Source of the DNA: G965115915 sp965115915
GTDB lineage: Bacteria; Pseudomonadota; Gammaproteobacteria; Eutrophobiales; Eutrophobiaceae
DNA length: 64,000 bases
Direction: 5' to 3'
Assembly: GCA_965115915.1 (NCBI GenBank)
Contig: OZ220483.1
Location: 1,054,001-1,118,000 of the forward strand
Positions 27,374 through 36,110 of this stretch are shown piece by piece. The translations under genes were made by a program, and so were the position numbers. Each line of letters opens with the position of its first letter. Positions within the stretch are counted from its first letter, which is position 1. The notes below the pieces were generated by a model. The model was not told the origin of the DNA. It did not search any database and worked only from the letters and a program-made list of their open reading frames with translations.

Positions 27374-27416
27374 CCTCCGGCGCCTCCCCGCAGCGGCGAA
27401 CACGAGATTGTGTGCG

Positions 27417-27545
27417 CTACAGCCAGGGAATATACGGTAGCAACATCTCAGGCCATAGGACAAGGATGAAAACGATGGCGAAGATGACTTCTATGATCAG
27501 CCACATCGCCACCGTTATCAGTATTTCCCTGGTCTCTTTCTTCAT
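27417..27545 (-). CDS. Small single-pass membrane protein
   Basis: 42 residues, beginning MKKETREILITVAMWL, with one hydrophobic helix of about 24 residues and a PYIPWL tail. The start has GGAG immediately upstream. No family recognised. It follows two other tiny genes on the same strand after a 180-bp gap, in which I see no gene. Confidence 0.55.
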   Translation of the reverse strand: MKKETREILITVAMWLIIEVIFAIVFILVLWPEMLLPYIPWL

Positions 27546-27725
27546 TCATACTCCATGCGGGGTAATGGCGTGCCGACGCCTCTCCGCAGGGGCGGGAAAC
27601 ACCGCCACCCCAGGCCCAACGCTGTCGGCAATGCACGACACCATAAAACTCCGCAGTCTCTCCATGATCTCGCACCCGTGCGCTCGCCTGCCAGTCGCAG
27701 CCACGCCGAGCCCATCCCGGCCGTA

Positions 27726-27851
27726 TTATCGCAACAACCCCATGCCATCCAGCACGATAAGGAAAACCCCCAGATAAATGCCCAGTCCAACGACCAGTAC
27801 ATCCCGCAAGAACTTGAATACGAACGTCACGAGACCGAATAGGAACATCAT
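27726..27851 (-). CDS. Small hydrophobic membrane protein
   Basis: 41 residues beginning MMFLFGLVTFVFKFLRDVL, almost entirely hydrophobic with one or two membrane spans. A strong GGGGGGTGGA precedes the start, which overlaps the stop of the preceding 33-codon gene as ATGA. No family recognised. Confidence 0.55.
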   Translation of the reverse strand: MMFLFGLVTFVFKFLRDVLVVGLGIYLGVFLIVLDGMGLLR

Positions 27852-27949
27852 TCCACCCCCCGGGACAGTAACACCCAAAAGACGACCGCCGTCACCATCC
27901 CATCGCACGCATCCGACCAACCCCGCAATTCATCCAGCACCTTTTTCAT
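27848..27949 (-). CDS. Tiny protein with membrane-like C-terminus
   Basis: 33 residues beginning MKKVLDELRGWSDACDG and ending in a short hydrophobic stretch (MVTAVVFWVLLS). It has a near-perfect GGAGGT ribosome-binding site and couples to the next small gene by ATGA, which argues that it is translated. No family recognised. Confidence 0.5.
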   Translation of the reverse strand: MKKVLDELRGWSDACDGMVTAVVFWVLLSRGVE

Positions 27950-28232
27950 GTCTTACCTCCAATCCTGATACAAAGTATGCATTGCCCTGCTCCCAAGGCC
28001 GTGCCTCAAACCCCATCATATCCCGAATGCGACCGATAAGCTCCCGCCCCAGCCCAGCCTGCCAGACATCCATCTCGCCAGCACGCATGCTAAGTATCGG
28101 TGCTTCCCTGCTTGGGCAGGAGATACGATAGACAGACACCATGGAGAAATGTGGCTCGGTGCGCATGAAGCGAGTTTGGCAGGCAACGCACAAGCAATAC
28201 TTATAGAGGAGGTGATGCGATTGCGTGCGCAC
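27930..28232 (-). CDS. Hypothetical small protein, first of the small-gene cluster
   Basis: 100 residues from a GTG at 28232; internal ATGs at residues 23 and 31 are alternatives. A CVAC pair near residue 15 is followed by a soluble region (MDVWQAGLGRELIGRIRDMM) that looks coding. Its 3' end overlaps the start of the 33-codon gene by 20 bp. Another frame (28016-28273) also crosses here and cannot be fully excluded. Function unknown. Confidence 0.4.
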   Translation of the reverse strand: MRTQSHHLLYKYCLCVACQTRFMRTEPHFSMVSVYRISCPSREAPILSMRAGEMDVWQAGLGRELIGRIRDMMGFEARPWEQGNAYFVSGLEVRHEKGAG

Positions 28233-28378
28233 TCCATGTTATAGCCAACCTTCCTGTTTCCAGACATTGACACGGGGCATCAACCATCGCCGTTGTCTGC
28301 TGCACGTTACATGGCACGGGCAGACTGGGGGCACCCGGGTGGTTGGCCGTCGTGACCTGGATGCAATCTCCTGATAAT

Positions 28379-28444
28379 CGCTCCCCCCTGGAGGGGGAGC
28401 CGGCAAGCCAAGGGCGTCAGACCGCAGGCGCGCCAGTGGGGGGA
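28379..28444 (+). repeat. Single copy of the GC-rich hairpin repeat
   Basis: The same module B as at 22.4 kb (hairpin, AGCCGGCAAGCCAAGGGCGT, GGCGCGCC), with two base changes, in plus orientation. It lies between the small-gene cluster and the IS3 end. Confidence 0.9.
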
Positions 28445-28517
28445 AGCCGAAGCCCCTGCGGTCTCATAACTGCAAACCCGCACACAATGTCCCCTCCGCT
28501 AAAGGCTTGACACACGA

Positions 28518-28624
28518 CATCCAGTTTGAACGCTTTCGTGTAATGTCTTCGCTCTGTCATCTCTATACTCCAGTTTTCAGGAATTATCCCTTACTGGGTT
28601 GTCGAAGTCTATTGGACCACGTCA
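28518..28624 (-). mobile_element. Solo right end of the IS3-family element
   Basis: AACGCTTTCGTGTAATGTCT, then the GAATTATCCCTTACTGGG block and the CCACGTCA tip at 28624. The tip is 26 bp from the stop codon of druE and marks the left boundary of the Druantia cassette. Confidence 0.85.
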
Positions 28625-28650
28625 ACCTGCCAGATAAACCTCTCTCCGTT

Positions 28651-31600
28651 TCAAGTCTCCGCGAGTTTGCGAAGCACTCTTAAGCTCGCTGCAGGCAGAT
28701 TGCTGCTTACCAGAAGTTCATTTTCCACGATCAATGATGGGAAAGGATGCCCAAGAAGGTTCAGTTCATTCAGGCCTGGATCGGACGCATGATCCGGTGT
28801 CAAAGGCCCGGATAGGGCCACGACAGCCTTCTGCCCACTCGTGGTTTCAGCCAGAATGGGAACGCGTACAGTTCTCCCGGCAATTTCAATAGTGGCTCCC
28901 AAAGTGAACTTCACGCCTTGAGGGGACTGGCGCGAGAGCTCATGGTACAGCAACTTTAACGAGGCGTCCAGACGCGCTTGGTTGAATTCAGGGTGAGTTC
29001 CAGTAAGCAGAAACCTGATTAGTTCCATGCCGACATGGCGATCAAGAAGCATATGCTCGAACTTGTTTTTGAAACTCCGCAGGCACCTATAGCAGGATGT
29101 CTGGCACCGCTCGGGACATGTCTCCATGATATCCAAGGCCAGTTGGAATAACTCAGATCCTCGATCGGCCAGTTGACTTGAGAAACCGGCACCGCCAGGA
29201 AGGGTGTCATAGAGGAAAATTTCTGCTTCACGACCGATCTTGCCTCCATCCGTGAGTGCCGGTCGGAATTCAGCCATGATTTCTCCGGGTTCGAGTTCCA
29301 GTAGTCTGCAGGCTGCCTTCGCGAGAGCTTCACTAAGGGTTCTAAGGGCCACATTTGTTGACGTGTAGCCAGGCCTGAGGTTGAGAGGATCAGTGATGTG
29401 CAGGGAAATGAGCGCAATATCGGTGATGAAATCAGTACCGAGAACGACGTGTCGTGTCAGATCGATTCTCTCGCATATTTGATTTTTGTCATCGTACGGA
29501 AAGGGCTTGCTGTGGGGGCCTATAAGCGTCGGTGATGGGCTAGTGCTTGCTTCGATGCGACCGCAGCCTGCACAGTAGGTGTACCCGTCCTTCTTAGGTC
29601 CCGTATTGGACACTAGCAGATGCTGCCGTGAACGTAGGATGCGAACGCGCCGGTTGACGGTCACCCAACCAGCTTCCTCATTGGGTGTACCCATCGAGAG
29701 CTTGGCACGGGTCGCGTAGCTCGTTTCGGGTATGTCGTCCGGCGACGTGACTTCAGGAACATCGATCGGATGTGCAAACCCCGGTGGACGAATCCAATAT
29801 CTGCCAGGACCGAACGTTCCCTCGGAGCCACATGCTTCGCAATCGCGAGTGTCGTTCCGTGAGACTTCGGTCAAAGGATAAGTCTTTGCGAATCCGCATT
29901 CACCGCATTCCATGTAGATCCGCTTGGCTTCCCAAGCTGTGTATCGCTCGCCAGGATTTACGGAATAGACAGCACCGGACGTATAGCATTTGCCTGATAT
30001 CCAGACCTGTTTGCTCGGCGCATACTGCGTGAGGGCCACGGAAAGGCCCTGCTGCGGTGCGAAACGCATGACCGGTCGAAAACGTGATGATCGCTCACGG
30101 TCGAAAACATGGAAAGTTGCAACATCCGTCGGAAATGCATACCGGGGCAACTTTCCGCAATAGAGAAGCCGGTCGAGAAGTTTGTCCGGGCTAGAAACCT
30201 GCTGTGACCGTTCCTCACCCTCTTCTGCAGCATCTTCAAATGCCGTGTCATCATCTCCCTCGCTTGAGTCGTCCATCTCTCCCTGCTCTAGTCGAATGGC
30301 CGCGTCGATCGCCCTTAGGGAATCGGTCACCATTTCGTCCAGCAGGATGCTCCGGTCAGCAGAGGAGAGTTCATCTGGTATCCAGCCGGACACACGTTGC
30401 TGCAATTGGGTCTCATTTTTGCGCAGCCAAGCCTCAAAGTCATTTCGGTTGAGAATTGAGTCATCGCTGCGGAACTCGGAAACGGTACCGAGAACAGCAA
30501 ACAGGTCATGTCGTTGATTTGGGTCGACATCGGGGAGACGCATTTGGTGGTAGTTCTGCAGGAGAAATGCGAAAATGTGGCGGCGAGTTATCTCTGGATT
30601 ATCCAAGGTCAGTCGCGGGTCAACCACATCGCCCCTGATCATCTCATCCGGTCTGGTGAAGTAGTGCTCATCGTGGCTATCAGCACTGCCGAAGGCAACA
30701 ACCGTAGCTACGGCGTTGCCCCGCCTGCCTGCCCGTCCCGAACGTTGCTGGTAGTTGGCTCGACCGGGCGGCATATTCCTCAGAGCAACCCCCGACAAGG
30801 TACCGATATCAATGCCTACCTCCATTGTGGTGGTGCTGGACAGGACATCAATGGCTGTAGAACGCTCGCTCCGGCTGCCGAGATCAATATCCTGAAACAA
30901 GAGTTCATTTTCTTCGGCCTTGGAGAATACATCCTCATTCTGAGGCGCGTTCAATTGAGCAGTGTGCTCTGCTGCCACGAGTGCCAATGGCTCCCGTGGC
31001 GGTTCCTGAAGAGCTTGCATCACCGGTTTACGGTAGAAGCCTTTCCGAGCAAGAAATACCACATCGCTGCACGGGTCCATTGTCTGGACATTTGTATTGC
31101 CGCAGTCAAGGCAGTGTTCGATACCGGGAACAGGACGATGGACCGACTTGCATGTCGAGCAATGGCACCAATTCCCATCAAACAGCAGAGTCAATTCGCT
31201 CCCGCGCAGGCGCTTGTATTCGCCCGAATCCTGAGTGAAAAGATTGAGCAACTTCGGCAACCATTGATTGCGAAATAATCTCTGTGTATCTCTGTCAATG
31301 AGCACCCGATCCATAGCTTTAAATCGACCGTTTTTGTGACCGCGAACCCTCGTGCCTTCCGTCCGGGGTCGCATCCACCAGACCGACGGCATGGCACTCA
31401 GCCAAAATCCGTAGTTCTGCCAGCAACGCAACCAGGCACGAGCTAGAGCGACCTTGGCGTGAGGGGTTTCAACAACTCCTGGCAGTGATGGCAAGTCTTC
31501 AAGTTCGGGAGTATGCTTTGCTCGCTCGGTTATCGAAGCGAGCGCCAACGCCTCGAAACCAAGAAAACGATCTTGGATGGTCGTGACGATATTGTCGAGC

Positions 31601-34200
31601 AATGACTCGGGTGGACGCTCGTTGCGAACCTCCATGCACAGTGTGATAAGACCGCTTTTGTCATCCTCCAAACCGTTGCGGATAGCGTCCTCCACGGTCA
31701 TTTCTGGGGTAAAGCTCTCACCGGGTTTCATTTCGGGGCGCAAGCGGACATTGAGTTTCTTCGATGCCAGCAAGACGGCCAGATAGAGATCTTCGAGGTT
31801 GAGATTGGTATCAAGGGCGGGTACCTTCTGAAGCCTGCGATACCCCCAAGCGATGAGCGGACGAAGGGAATCACGGACTGAGTACATTTGGAGATTGGGT
31901 GCCAAGCGTGCCGCAACCTGTCTGGAGTCAGAAAACGTCAGGATCTTTCTTCCTTGTAAGGGAGCAAATCGTGTCCGCTGCATGGAACTCGGTGGTTGAA
32001 TCTGAAGTTGGCGTGCAACAAGCGCCCGGAAGGGTTCGTCCCCCTTGGTTTGATGGTCTTGGACATAGGATCGTCCAAAGCGGGCAGCCTTGCCGCATAC
32101 GGCACACGGAACGAACTGTCCACGCATATCGAAGCCTGTGGCAGATTCCTCGTCCTCTTCAATGGAGTCGGACAGGCGGTCTCCACGGACATAGACCTGA
32201 CGGGTGCGAGATCCCAAAGAAGGGGGATTGAGACACCCGGTCTCAAGGTCGTAGTCCGCTAGTTCCACAGCCTCTTCGACCGGCGGGTCCTCCAGAAGGA
32301 TGTCCAGTGGCAACATGGGAAGTGCTTGACCATCTGCTGTTCGGATGCTTTCCCCCGGTTCCGGCCACAAAGCCTTCGGAGAATCAATGTCGTCTGTGTA
32401 GGCTCTGGCATAGGCAGTGCCGCAGTTCCGGCATGTGTAGAGTTCCAGCACGCGGGCACCGCATTCGCAAGTATGGCACGGCTGACTGTACATCTTCCCA
32501 CAAATGTCGTCCCTATCCTCGTCTGCGATTTCGCTGCAATTCGGATCCATACACACCCAAAGTCCGGCCAGACCGCGAAAAAAATTGTGAATGCGGCAAG
32601 GCAACAGCCCGGGGGTTCCTGCTTTGAGGCGCGCCAAGCTTCCTAGGGCCATCAAGGCAGTGACCGCTGCTTTGGATTTCGCAGAAGGAGCCGTCGGGAA
32701 AAGTTGATGTCCGAGGTCTGCAACTGGAATCGCCTGCTTCATTGTTTCGTTAATCAGAAACCGCATCGGCCCGAATTCAGCCAAGGCATGATGAAGAGCT
32801 GCTTCAGTTGAGTGATTACCGTTAATACGCCGATAATCCAGAAGCGGCCTCAGAACTTCGAGACGTTTAGCATCCGATGTGGCTCTGTAAAATTGCCCGA
32901 GATCAATGCTAGCAAGCACATCGGCGTCACGATCCGAACCGGTAGTTTTAATCGACCGCAGATCGAGTGTGCCGGAGATGGAGAAAAAGCTGTCGGCAGG
33001 AAGTCCCGAAAGCTGTGCACCGAACTGCGGTGCATACTGGCGATCGTTGAAACTGGCAGTGGTGCAAATAATCTGAAATCGATCTGGGGAAATCCCCAAT
33101 CTGTCACGAAAACGCCGCAGAAGAAGCCCTACCTCGGCACCCGCCGCGCCCCTGTAAAGGTGGGCCTCGTCAAGAACAACAAGAAACTTCTCGGCAGGAT
33201 TCTTTTGGAGGAATGTCCGAGTCGCATCAAAAATTGTCCGCTCAATCGGGCGCATCAGCATGTACTCAAGCATCGAATAGTTGGTCACGAGAAGATCAGG
33301 TGGTGATGCCTGAACTTCGTGACGGGTGAGCAACTCCGAATCGTCGGGCATCGTAACAGCTCGAACGAAGGCACCGGTTTTCTTGTCCTGCCATCTGTTA
33401 CCCCTTTTCCCCATCCATGCTGAGAGGTCCGGCTTGGCGGGCCACTTGCCCCGTTCCTTAAGTGCCGTCATGAGGCGCACAGCGTCAGCATGGTCCTGAG
33501 CTTTGGGGTCGTGCGCACTGCGTTCCGTTGCACCATAGAAATTATCGAAAGCACTGAGTTTCTCGGAGTCCCTCTTTGAAGTACGGATTCCCGCGTACGG
33601 AGTGCGGCTGGTATAGCGAGCAAATCGAGGTGGACGACCCGCCCAATTCTTGAACAGCGCGACAAGACGTGGATCACCAAATAGAGCGCGGAGTCGACCT
33701 AGCTGATCGTTCACCAGTGCATTCATTGGATACAGAATGAGTGCACGAAGGGCTGGCTGCTTGCCGAAAGAGCCGGGACTCTCCTTCGCCTCGCAAGCAA
33801 GCTTGCCAAGGATAGGAAGCAGGAAGGACTCGGTCTTGCCGGAGCCCGTGCCTGTCATGATGATGAGATTGCGACCTTGAATCAGGGTGCCGTCAACAGC
33901 TTCCGACTGATGCTGGTAGGGAGGATCGTATATCAACTGAGATAGATTGCCCTCCGATCGCGAAAGCGCAAGGAAGGCTTCGAGTGCCGCCGCCGGCAGA
34001 CCAACCATGTCTGAGAACCTTTGACCAGACTGGTATCGGGGTGTGGATTCCAGATAAGGTATCTGGTGGATCACCCCAGGCCGGTTCAGCAACCTTTTCC
34101 GCTGAGCGATGAGCGATCTGGCACTGATGTGATACGTAGCCTCAATGTAGTCACAAAGTGCACCATGCAGTTGCTCTATTGTTTGCTGAATAGTATGCAT
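28651..34200 (-). CDS. druE: Druantia helicase DruE (DEAD/DEAH box, DUF1998)
   Basis: 1849 residues, ATG 34200 with GAAGG upstream. Helicase motifs: Walker A MTGTGSGKTES (115-125), DEAH in VVLDEAHLYRG (about 341-351), TNYSMLEYMLMRP, and motif VI QQRSGRAGRRGNA. Several CxxC pairs lie in the middle (CRNCGTAYA, CSTCKSVH, CAGCGRIE). The C-terminal DUF1998 has LYDTLPGGAGF and a cysteine cluster CQTSCYRCLRSF. Size and layout match DruE, the only gene common to all Druantia types. It is the last gene of a minus-strand druA-druB-druC-druD-druE set. The reading frame is intact. Confidence 0.88.
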   Translation of the reverse strand: MHTIQQTIEQLHGALCDYIEATYHISARSLIAQRKRLLNRPGVIHQIPYLESTPRYQSGQRFSDMVGLPAAALEAFLALSRSEGNLSQLIYDPPYQHQSEAVDGTLIQGRNLIIMTGTGSGKTESFLLPILGKLACEAKESPGSFGKQPALRALILYPMNALVNDQLGRLRALFGDPRLVALFKNWAGRPPRFARYTSRTPYAGIRTSKRDSEKLSAFDNFYGATERSAHDPKAQDHADAVRLMTALKERGKWPAKPDLSAWMGKRGNRWQDKKTGAFVRAVTMPDDSELLTRHEVQASPPDLLVTNYSMLEYMLMRPIERTIFDATRTFLQKNPAEKFLVVLDEAHLYRGAAGAEVGLLLRRFRDRLGISPDRFQIICTTASFNDRQYAPQFGAQLSGLPADSFFSISGTLDLRSIKTTGSDRDADVLASIDLGQFYRATSDAKRLEVLRPLLDYRRINGNHSTEAALHHALAEFGPMRFLINETMKQAIPVADLGHQLFPTAPSAKSKAAVTALMALGSLARLKAGTPGLLPCRIHNFFRGLAGLWVCMDPNCSEIADEDRDDICGKMYSQPCHTCECGARVLELYTCRNCGTAYARAYTDDIDSPKALWPEPGESIRTADGQALPMLPLDILLEDPPVEEAVELADYDLETGCLNPPSLGSRTRQVYVRGDRLSDSIEEDEESATGFDMRGQFVPCAVCGKAARFGRSYVQDHQTKGDEPFRALVARQLQIQPPSSMQRTRFAPLQGRKILTFSDSRQVAARLAPNLQMYSVRDSLRPLIAWGYRRLQKVPALDTNLNLEDLYLAVLLASKKLNVRLRPEMKPGESFTPEMTVEDAIRNGLEDDKSGLITLCMEVRNERPPESLLDNIVTTIQDRFLGFEALALASITERAKHTPELEDLPSLPGVVETPHAKVALARAWLRCWQNYGFWLSAMPSVWWMRPRTEGTRVRGHKNGRFKAMDRVLIDRDTQRLFRNQWLPKLLNLFTQDSGEYKRLRGSELTLLFDGNWCHCSTCKSVHRPVPGIEHCLDCGNTNVQTMDPCSDVVFLARKGFYRKPVMQALQEPPREPLALVAAEHTAQLNAPQNEDVFSKAEENELLFQDIDLGSRSERSTAIDVLSSTTTMEVGIDIGTLSGVALRNMPPGRANYQQRSGRAGRRGNAVATVVAFGSADSHDEHYFTRPDEMIRGDVVDPRLTLDNPEITRRHIFAFLLQNYHQMRLPDVDPNQRHDLFAVLGTVSEFRSDDSILNRNDFEAWLRKNETQLQQRVSGWIPDELSSADRSILLDEMVTDSLRAIDAAIRLEQGEMDDSSEGDDDTAFEDAAEEGEERSQQVSSPDKLLDRLLYCGKLPRYAFPTDVATFHVFDRERSSRFRPVMRFAPQQGLSVALTQYAPSKQVWISGKCYTSGAVYSVNPGERYTAWEAKRIYMECGECGFAKTYPLTEVSRNDTRDCEACGSEGTFGPGRYWIRPPGFAHPIDVPEVTSPDDIPETSYATRAKLSMGTPNEEAGWVTVNRRVRILRSRQHLLVSNTGPKKDGYTYCAGCGRIEASTSPSPTLIGPHSKPFPYDDKNQICERIDLTRHVVLGTDFITDIALISLHITDPLNLRPGYTSTNVALRTLSEALAKAACRLLELEPGEIMAEFRPALTDGGKIGREAEIFLYDTLPGGAGFSSQLADRGSELFQLALDIMETCPERCQTSCYRCLRSFKNKFEHMLLDRHVGMELIRFLLTGTHPEFNQARLDASLKLLYHELSRQSPQGVKFTLGATIEIAGRTVRVPILAETTSGQKAVVALSGPLTPDHASDPGLNELNLLGHPFPSLIVENELLVSSNLPAASLRVLRKLAET

Positions 34201-34212
34201 CGCTTGTGCCTT

Positions 34213-35307
34213 CTAATCGAAATCATCCGTGGGCGAGAGCCAAAGCACTTGCTGCAAATGCTGTTCTTCCATATCGGCTTCCGACAAGGGTAACAGATAG
34301 GAGAAAAGGCTTCGCTCCCGCAGTACTGGTCGACCGAAGATCATGAGGCGGCGCTGGGACCACTGAGGAAGCGGAGAGAAGAAGTCAAAATAAACGCCGT
34401 TGCCATTAGCTGTACGCCGGTATCGTTGCGCAGATCCTCGAACATGATCGATCGCCATCGACAGATGCCAGGCTGTATCGCAACCCCGCCATCTGGATCG
34501 CTCAAGGGGAAGGTCGAGAAAACGAACGGGCGTGCCATTTTCCAGTCGGGCAAAGCACCAGATCGCCGCCCCAAACTCCTGTGGTCTTTTTGCTACAAAA
34601 GTTCCAGTCTGATCCTTGGGAATGGTCCATCGTCCACGGTAGTATGAGACAGGACGCTCTGGATCAAGGATGCTCAGATCACTAATGCTCCCCGAAAAAG
34701 GTTGTTTGTCAAGCATGCGTTCGAACCGGTCAAGCATTTTCTGGGCTGTCTCTCTCTCGGGGCTTCTGAGCCAGGCATTTTCCGTAAGCTGCTGCAAGCC
34801 TTGTTCCCGAAGTTCATGAGCGAGATCATATTGGGATTGCGCCGGGATCATTCGTGAGTAGCCATCGTGAACGATGAGATCGGCCATTGAACTCGGCAGA
34901 AAGGTGTCCTGGTCAGCTACGATGCCCAAGAGAAAGACGCTACCACTCGAGCGCACAACGAAACTCGGAGGTGCGGCAAAAACCCAACTGCCCCTGGCGG
35001 TGGTATCTTCAGTGATGACATCATTAAGTTCGAGAAGATCTCCACCGACGATAAGTCCCTCAATGGCAGCATCCACTCTTTCGGGCAAAGTCTGTTCATT
35101 GGCTAACAGATGTTGAAGACTCTCGAGAATCGAAGCACGTAGTGTTGTCCGAGAGCATGGGCAGTGGATGCCGGCACTGCGCCGCAGCAATCCAGCCAGT
35201 AGCTGATTGTCCACAGCTTGCTTCTGCTCCGTTGGCAACAGCCCAAGTATTCGACGGCAGCCCGACAAGACATCATGAGTCGTAACGCGGGTAATCACCG
35301 TTGCCAC
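34213..35307 (-). CDS. druD: Druantia type I protein DruD
   Basis: 364 residues from a GTG that overlaps the druC stop by 13 bp; 12 bp before druE. No motif of known function is evident. The assignment rests on position between the druC remnant and druE and on size similar to DruD. Segments such as LQHLLANEQTLPERVDAAIEG and LDRFERMLDKQPF suggest a helical protein. Intact. Confidence 0.7.
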   Translation of the reverse strand: MATVITRVTTHDVLSGCRRILGLLPTEQKQAVDNQLLAGLLRRSAGIHCPCSRTTLRASILESLQHLLANEQTLPERVDAAIEGLIVGGDLLELNDVITEDTTARGSWVFAAPPSFVVRSSGSVFLLGIVADQDTFLPSSMADLIVHDGYSRMIPAQSQYDLAHELREQGLQQLTENAWLRSPERETAQKMLDRFERMLDKQPFSGSISDLSILDPERPVSYYRGRWTIPKDQTGTFVAKRPQEFGAAIWCFARLENGTPVRFLDLPLERSRWRGCDTAWHLSMAIDHVRGSAQRYRRTANGNGVYFDFFSPLPQWSQRRLMIFGRPVLRERSLFSYLLPLSEADMEEQHLQQVLWLSPTDDFD

Positions 35308-36110
35308 CTTGGCAGCAACGAAGCCTTATCCGAAATGTGGTTGTTACTCGAAGCCAAAAGCACCAGTAAACGTGCTCCCCGCAGGATCGCCGGATTATTC
35401 AGTATCCGGGAAACAAGAGTGTCAAGATCAGTATGCGGCAGACTGCTGCTTGTCTGAGACTGACTGGCGAGACGAAGGGCAAAATCACAGAGCTCGCGAT
35501 CGTCGCAGATCTTGTTGTGCATGGCGACCTCAGTGAACCATGTTACGCACTGATCAGGTTCCGACTCGATTTCTAACCGGTTTCGAACCAGAGCGGCAGC
35601 GAAGTCCGGAGTTTTTTTGTCAACCCATGACTTCAGGATTTCAAGCGTCTCTGGAGACTTTGGGTTCTTCCGAAATCCAGTTTCTGCTTCTGCCCAATGT
35701 TGACCGCATAGCGATCCATAAACCGCATCAAGTATGCAATCAATGACCTGCCGATGTCTGAACTCAACGAGAACGCCGGACAGTCGGGCCTCTTGCCATC
35801 TCGTCAAAACATGCAAAACCTGCAATAAAGCCTGGGCATTGCGGCGAACCTCTCCAACCCAAGGAAAGAAACCAAGGCCCTGAAGGCCCTTGTCGGTCAG
35901 GATGTTGGTAACTGCGACTGTATCATTGTGTATGGCATGTTCCACGTCGAAGAGACTACCGGGTGGCTCGACCGCCAAACCCATACGAGCCTTTTCGGGC
36001 GTAAGACTGAAGTTCGATGGAAATTCCTGCTGTATTTTGTTTAAGCGATTAGTTTGCAACAGGAAATGTCGTTCAGGCGGCTCTATATTGTTGCCATGTA
36101 ATGATGATTT
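35295..36110 (-). pseudogene. druC: Druantia type I DruC, 5' part lost to an IS insertion
   Basis: The frame is open from the edge of the IS1634-family element down to 35295 (about 270 codons, the last 254 after a possible TTG at 36059). No proper start or ribosome-binding site is present and the frame continues into the transposon. On the far side of the transposon only MGKS and a stop follow druB, so the original 5' portion is missing or separated. From memory DruC is several hundred residues longer, so both insertion and loss of sequence are likely. The exact IS boundary (about 36110) is uncertain. Confidence 0.6.
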
